DNA of 64,000 nucleotides from contig DKZG01000003.1 of assembly GCA_002493595.1 (NCBI GenBank), positions 1 to 64,000 of the forward strand, in the 5' to 3' direction. A program made the position numbers and the translations under genes. The notes below the pieces were generated by a model. It was not told the origin of the DNA, made no database searches, and was given only the letters and a program-made list of their open reading frames with translations. Below, in pieces: positions 61,305 to 64,000 of this stretch. This DNA is from Ruminococcaceae bacterium UBA7080 (lineage in GTDB: Bacteria > Bacillota > Clostridia > Oscillospirales > Acutalibacteraceae). Each line of letters begins with the position of its first letter. Position 1 is the first letter of the stretch.

Positions 61305-61318
61305 GTATTTTTTTAAAA

Positions 61319-63634
61319 TTAGTTAATTTTTATAGAAATTTTATCCTGTGCGGTAAGAGAAAAGCTCTCAATTTTAGTATCCTGATTAAAAACAATGGCA
61401 TTTGCAAGCTTTTCTTCGACCTCGCGGCGCACGGCATCACGAAGCCCTCTTGCATTCTTTTTAGAACCAAAAGCAAGCTTTGCAAGATATACGACAACAG
61501 AGTCGTCATAGTTTAAGACTATTCCTTTATCCTTAAGACTTTCTGCAAGTTCATCTACCATTAGCTTTGCAATCTTTTCGAAATTACTGTGTGTAAGCTG
61601 ATTAAATACAACAATTTCATCAACTCTGCCGAGAAATTCTGGTCTTAAAAATCTTTCAAGGGCCTTCATTGTAACTTCGACAGCTATATCGCCCTCTGAT
61701 TTATTAAAACCAAGTGAAGCAGAATCTGTAGAGCCTGCATTTGATGTCATAATTATAACCGTATTTTCAAAATTAACCGTTCTGCCCTGTGCATCGGTTA
61801 TTCTTCCCTCATCAAGTATCTGAAGAAGAATATTTAAGACATCTTTATGCGCTTTTTCAATTTCATCAAAAAGAATTACGCTGTATGGCTTTCTTCTCAC
61901 CTTTTCGGTAAGTTGGCCTGCATCGTCATAGCCCACATAGCCGGGAGGTGAACCGATAATTCTTGAAACGCTGAATTTTTCCATAAACTCGGACATATCC
62001 AGTCTAATCAGATTATCCGGGCTGTCAAAAAGCGAGTCGGCAAGTCGCTTCACGAGCTCAGTCTTTCCAACTCCGGTAGGACCGACAAAAATAAAGGATT
62101 GAGGTCTTTTCTTGGGACTTATTTGAACTCTTCCGCGTCTTACAGCATTTGACACCTTTTCAATGGCTTCATCCTGACCGATAATATGCATCTTAAGCTC
62201 ATTCTCAAGCGAAGCAAGCCTTTTAATATCATTTTGTTCAATTTTAGCGGCCGGTATACCTGTCCATAAAGAAATAACCTTTGCCAAATCCTCTTCAAGC
62301 ACCTGATTATCCTTTGCCTTCTTCTCCAGTTCATTCAAAGAAGCATCAATCTGGATAATTTCACTCTTAAGCTTTGTAATCAGCTCATAGTCAATTGTAT
62401 CATTTTCCTCCGGTGAAGACAGATTTTCAATATTCTCCTCAAGAAGCTTCTTTCTTTCAAGTGACATCTGATATTTGCTGATAGCCGGATTTCTTAGATT
62501 CGCGCTGGTACAGCTTTCATCAAGCAAATCAATTGCTTTATCCGGAAGATACCTGTCGGTAACAAATCGCTCTGACATTGTAACAGCTCTGTAAACAAGG
62601 GAATCCGAAATCTGCACCTTATGATAATCCTCATAATAGCTTTTAATTCCAAGAAGCATTTTGTAAGCCTCATCTATTGAAGGTTCTTCAATTTTAATGG
62701 GTTGGAAACGCCTTTCAAGCGCAGCATCCTTTTCAATATATTTACGGTATTCATTAAAGGTTGTTGCACCTATAACCTGAATTTCGCCGCGCGAAAGAGC
62801 CGGTTTGAGAATATTTGCAGCATTCATCGTGCCTTCTGAATCACCCGTTCCGACCAGATTATGCACCTCATCAATAAAGAGAATAATATTGCCTTCATGC
62901 TTTACCTCATCAACAAGCCCTTTAATTCTGCCTTCAAACTGCCCTCTGAACTGCGTTCCGGCCACCAAAGCAGTCAAATCAAGCAAATAAATTTCCTTAT
63001 CCGCCAGCCGTGCAGGCACCTGACCTTTGGCAATGCGAATTGCCAGTCCTTCGGCAATAGCTGTTTTGCCTACACCGGGTTCACCAATCAGGCAAGGGTT
63101 ATTTTTAGTGCGTCTGCATAAAATCTGAATTGCTCTGGAAATCTCACTTTCCCTGCCGATTATACTGTCAATTTTACCCTGTTTGGCTCTGTCTGTAAGA
63201 TTGTTACAATAGGTATTTAAAAATTTCCTGGCATCATCCGGAGAATTCTTTTTTCCTCGTTTGGAACGCTTTTTGGCACCTTTTTTTGAACTTTCATCAT
63301 CGCCGTTATTCTGCACAGTTAATTCGCCGCCGAATAATTCACTCAAAGGCATAGTCTGCGCACCATCCATATTATCGGAATTAAACATCTCACCAAGACT
63401 TCCAAAATCAAAATCGCCCATATTTTCCATAAAGCTTGCCATCTGCTCAGAAGCCATTTCAAGTTCCTCATCAGATATGCCAAGCTTGTCAATCATCTGA
63501 TTAATTGAACCGATATTAAGCTCTCTGGCGCATTTTAAGCAAAGGCCTTCAGGTGTTACCTGATCACCCTCCATTTTTTGAATAAAAACCACGGCAGGTC
63601 GCTGTCCGCAGCGTGAACATATTTCCTGTTTCAT
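61319..63634 (-). CDS. ClpE/ClpC-type ATP-dependent unfoldase
   Basis: 771 residues. An N-terminal zinc finger (CSRCG ... CLKCA, four cysteines) replaces the usual Clp N-domain, as in ClpE. A variable Met/Asp-rich linker follows. Two AAA+ modules come next: Walker A GEPGVGKTA with Walker B ILFIDEVHNL, and GPTGVGKTE with VILFDEIEKAH. A short middle coiled coil with UVR-like character lies between them. It would feed proteins to ClpP. No McsA/McsB or CtsR gene is adjacent and no CIRCE element was seen upstream. Confidence 0.9.
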   Translation of the reverse strand: MKQEICSRCGQRPAVVFIQKMEGDQVTPEGLCLKCARELNIGSINQMIDKLGISDEELEMASEQMASFMENMGDFDFGSLGEMFNSDNMDGAQTMPLSELFGGELTVQNNGDDESSKKGAKKRSKRGKKNSPDDARKFLNTYCNNLTDRAKQGKIDSIIGRESEISRAIQILCRRTKNNPCLIGEPGVGKTAIAEGLAIRIAKGQVPARLADKEIYLLDLTALVAGTQFRGQFEGRIKGLVDEVKHEGNIILFIDEVHNLVGTGDSEGTMNAANILKPALSRGEIQVIGATTFNEYRKYIEKDAALERRFQPIKIEEPSIDEAYKMLLGIKSYYEDYHKVQISDSLVYRAVTMSERFVTDRYLPDKAIDLLDESCTSANLRNPAISKYQMSLERKKLLEENIENLSSPEENDTIDYELITKLKSEIIQIDASLNELEKKAKDNQVLEEDLAKVISLWTGIPAAKIEQNDIKRLASLENELKMHIIGQDEAIEKVSNAVRRGRVQISPKKRPQSFIFVGPTGVGKTELVKRLADSLFDSPDNLIRLDMSEFMEKFSVSRIIGSPPGYVGYDDAGQLTEKVRRKPYSVILFDEIEKAHKDVLNILLQILDEGRITDAQGRTVNFENTVIIMTSNAGSTDSASLGFNKSEGDIAVEVTMKALERFLRPEFLGRVDEIVVFNQLTHSNFEKIAKLMVDELAESLKDKGIVLNYDDSVVVYLAKLAFGSKKNARGLRDAVRREVEEKLANAIVFNQDTKIESFSLTAQDKISIKIN

Positions 63635-63676
63635 TAAATCTCTCCCTGTTATACAAGTTTGTAATAACTGAATACT

Positions 63677-64000
63677 TTACTTCTTCTTTTCTTTAATCTG
63701 GCGAACAAAACCCGGAGCATATCCCAGAAGTGAAATAAGCGTACATACAGCAGAAACAGCCACCAGAACCCATGTTACAACATCCGGCAGTGTAAAGCCC
63801 GTAACATTGCAAAGCGCCCCGCTTTTGCCGAAAGCCAAAATAAATATCATACAAATATAAAATACAGTTGTAGCAATTTTGCCCCATATTTCTGCCGCAG
63901 TAGGGCGCATGCCCATTGAAAGCAAAATCACACCGCCTAAAATCATAATGATTTCCTTGGCAATAAAAAACATAAAGAGATACTTGATTGCATTATCCCA
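63677..64000 (-). CDS. CDP-alcohol phosphatidyltransferase family protein, C-terminal part
   Basis: The frame is open to the right edge, giving 107 residues of the C-terminus; the N-terminus and catalytic motif are outside. Three membrane spans (FIAKEIIMILGGVILL, TTVFYICMIFILAF, WVLVAVSAVCTLISLL) and the IWGKIATTVFY segment fit the end of CDP-alcohol phosphatidyltransferases such as PgsA. An internal ATG at 63973 is not the true start. The call rests on these C-terminal features only. Confidence 0.6.
   Translation of the reverse strand, partial: WDNAIKYLFMFFIAKEIIMILGGVILLSMGMRPTAAEIWGKIATTVFYICMIFILAFGKSGALCNVTGFTLPDVVTWVLVAVSAVCTLISLLGYAPGFVRQIKEKKK

Noticed and set aside
61085..61516. A 143-codon plus-strand frame starting with GTRTPDLLLRRQ
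   Set aside because: This is the familiar artefact of translating tRNA genes on the wrong strand, followed by antisense clpE-like sequence.

Overview
The window comes from a low-GC, endospore-forming member of the Clostridia, most like gut Ruminococcaceae/Oscillospiraceae. Evidence for this: a sigma-K gene, a GerW (YtfJ) spore protein, ScpA/ScpB, RqcH, DUF4364, DUF1385, DUF2953, a ClpE-type unfoldase, TTGACA/TATAAT promoters, strong GGAGG ribosome sites and encoded CCA ends on the tRNAs. Most genes are on the minus strand.

Layout. 1-5.7 kb (minus): a secreted transglutaminase-like protein cut by the window edge, ispF, ispD, rqcH, a Nif3-like gene, trmK and a DUF1858 gene. A plus-strand DUF4364 regulator follows. 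6.5-10.5 kb (minus): the complete phosphate uptake operon pstS-C-A-B-phoU, whose PstS has its two halves in swapped order. 10.5-11.1 kb: a non-coding stretch with a strong promoter, an overlapping dyad and two large RNA-like hairpins.

11.1-19.7 kb is the most interesting part. The sigma-K gene is split by a 7.87 kb skin-like element, with the 5' part ending at 11462 and the 3' part resuming at 19333. A large serine recombinase gene lies against the right junction. Joining the halves at a shared AA dinucleotide restores an in-frame 229-residue SigK with the canonical RCIENEILM sequence. The same crossover builds a 52-bp attP with long inverted arms centred on that AA. The cargo is not prophage-like. 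It comprises a double helix-turn-helix regulator, a rolling-circle (HUH) Rep operon with two small genes, a Cro/C1 repressor, a 922-residue collagen-like surface protein and a small P-loop protein.

19.7-27.9 kb: a lone fumarase/tartrate dehydratase beta subunit with a coiled-coil partner, two parvulin-type foldases, an O-antigen-ligase-like membrane protein and a Bmp-type nucleoside lipoprotein with an inserted repeat domain. 28-31 kb (plus): a three-gene operon (phosphorylase, mtnA-like isomerase, deaminase) that fits methylthioadenosine salvage through methylthioinosine. 31-40.4 kb (minus): a methyltransferase, an epimerase, uppP, a 34-residue peptide gene, a BspA-like leucine-rich protein, a three-gene biotin carboxyltransferase set resembling transcarboxylase, and a GyrI-like protein.

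40.4-51 kb (minus): a run of housekeeping, envelope and sporulation genes (rluB, D,D-carboxypeptidase, gerW, DUF2953, scpB, scpA, M50 protease, prmC, DUF1385) and a two-component system with a lipoprotein. 51-64 kb (minus): DUF2804, uraA, upp, uvrA, a MATE exporter, uvrB, a five-gene tRNA operon (Gly-Arg-His-Gln-Lys) with a consensus promoter, a clpE-like gene and the end of a CDP-alcohol phosphatidyltransferase.
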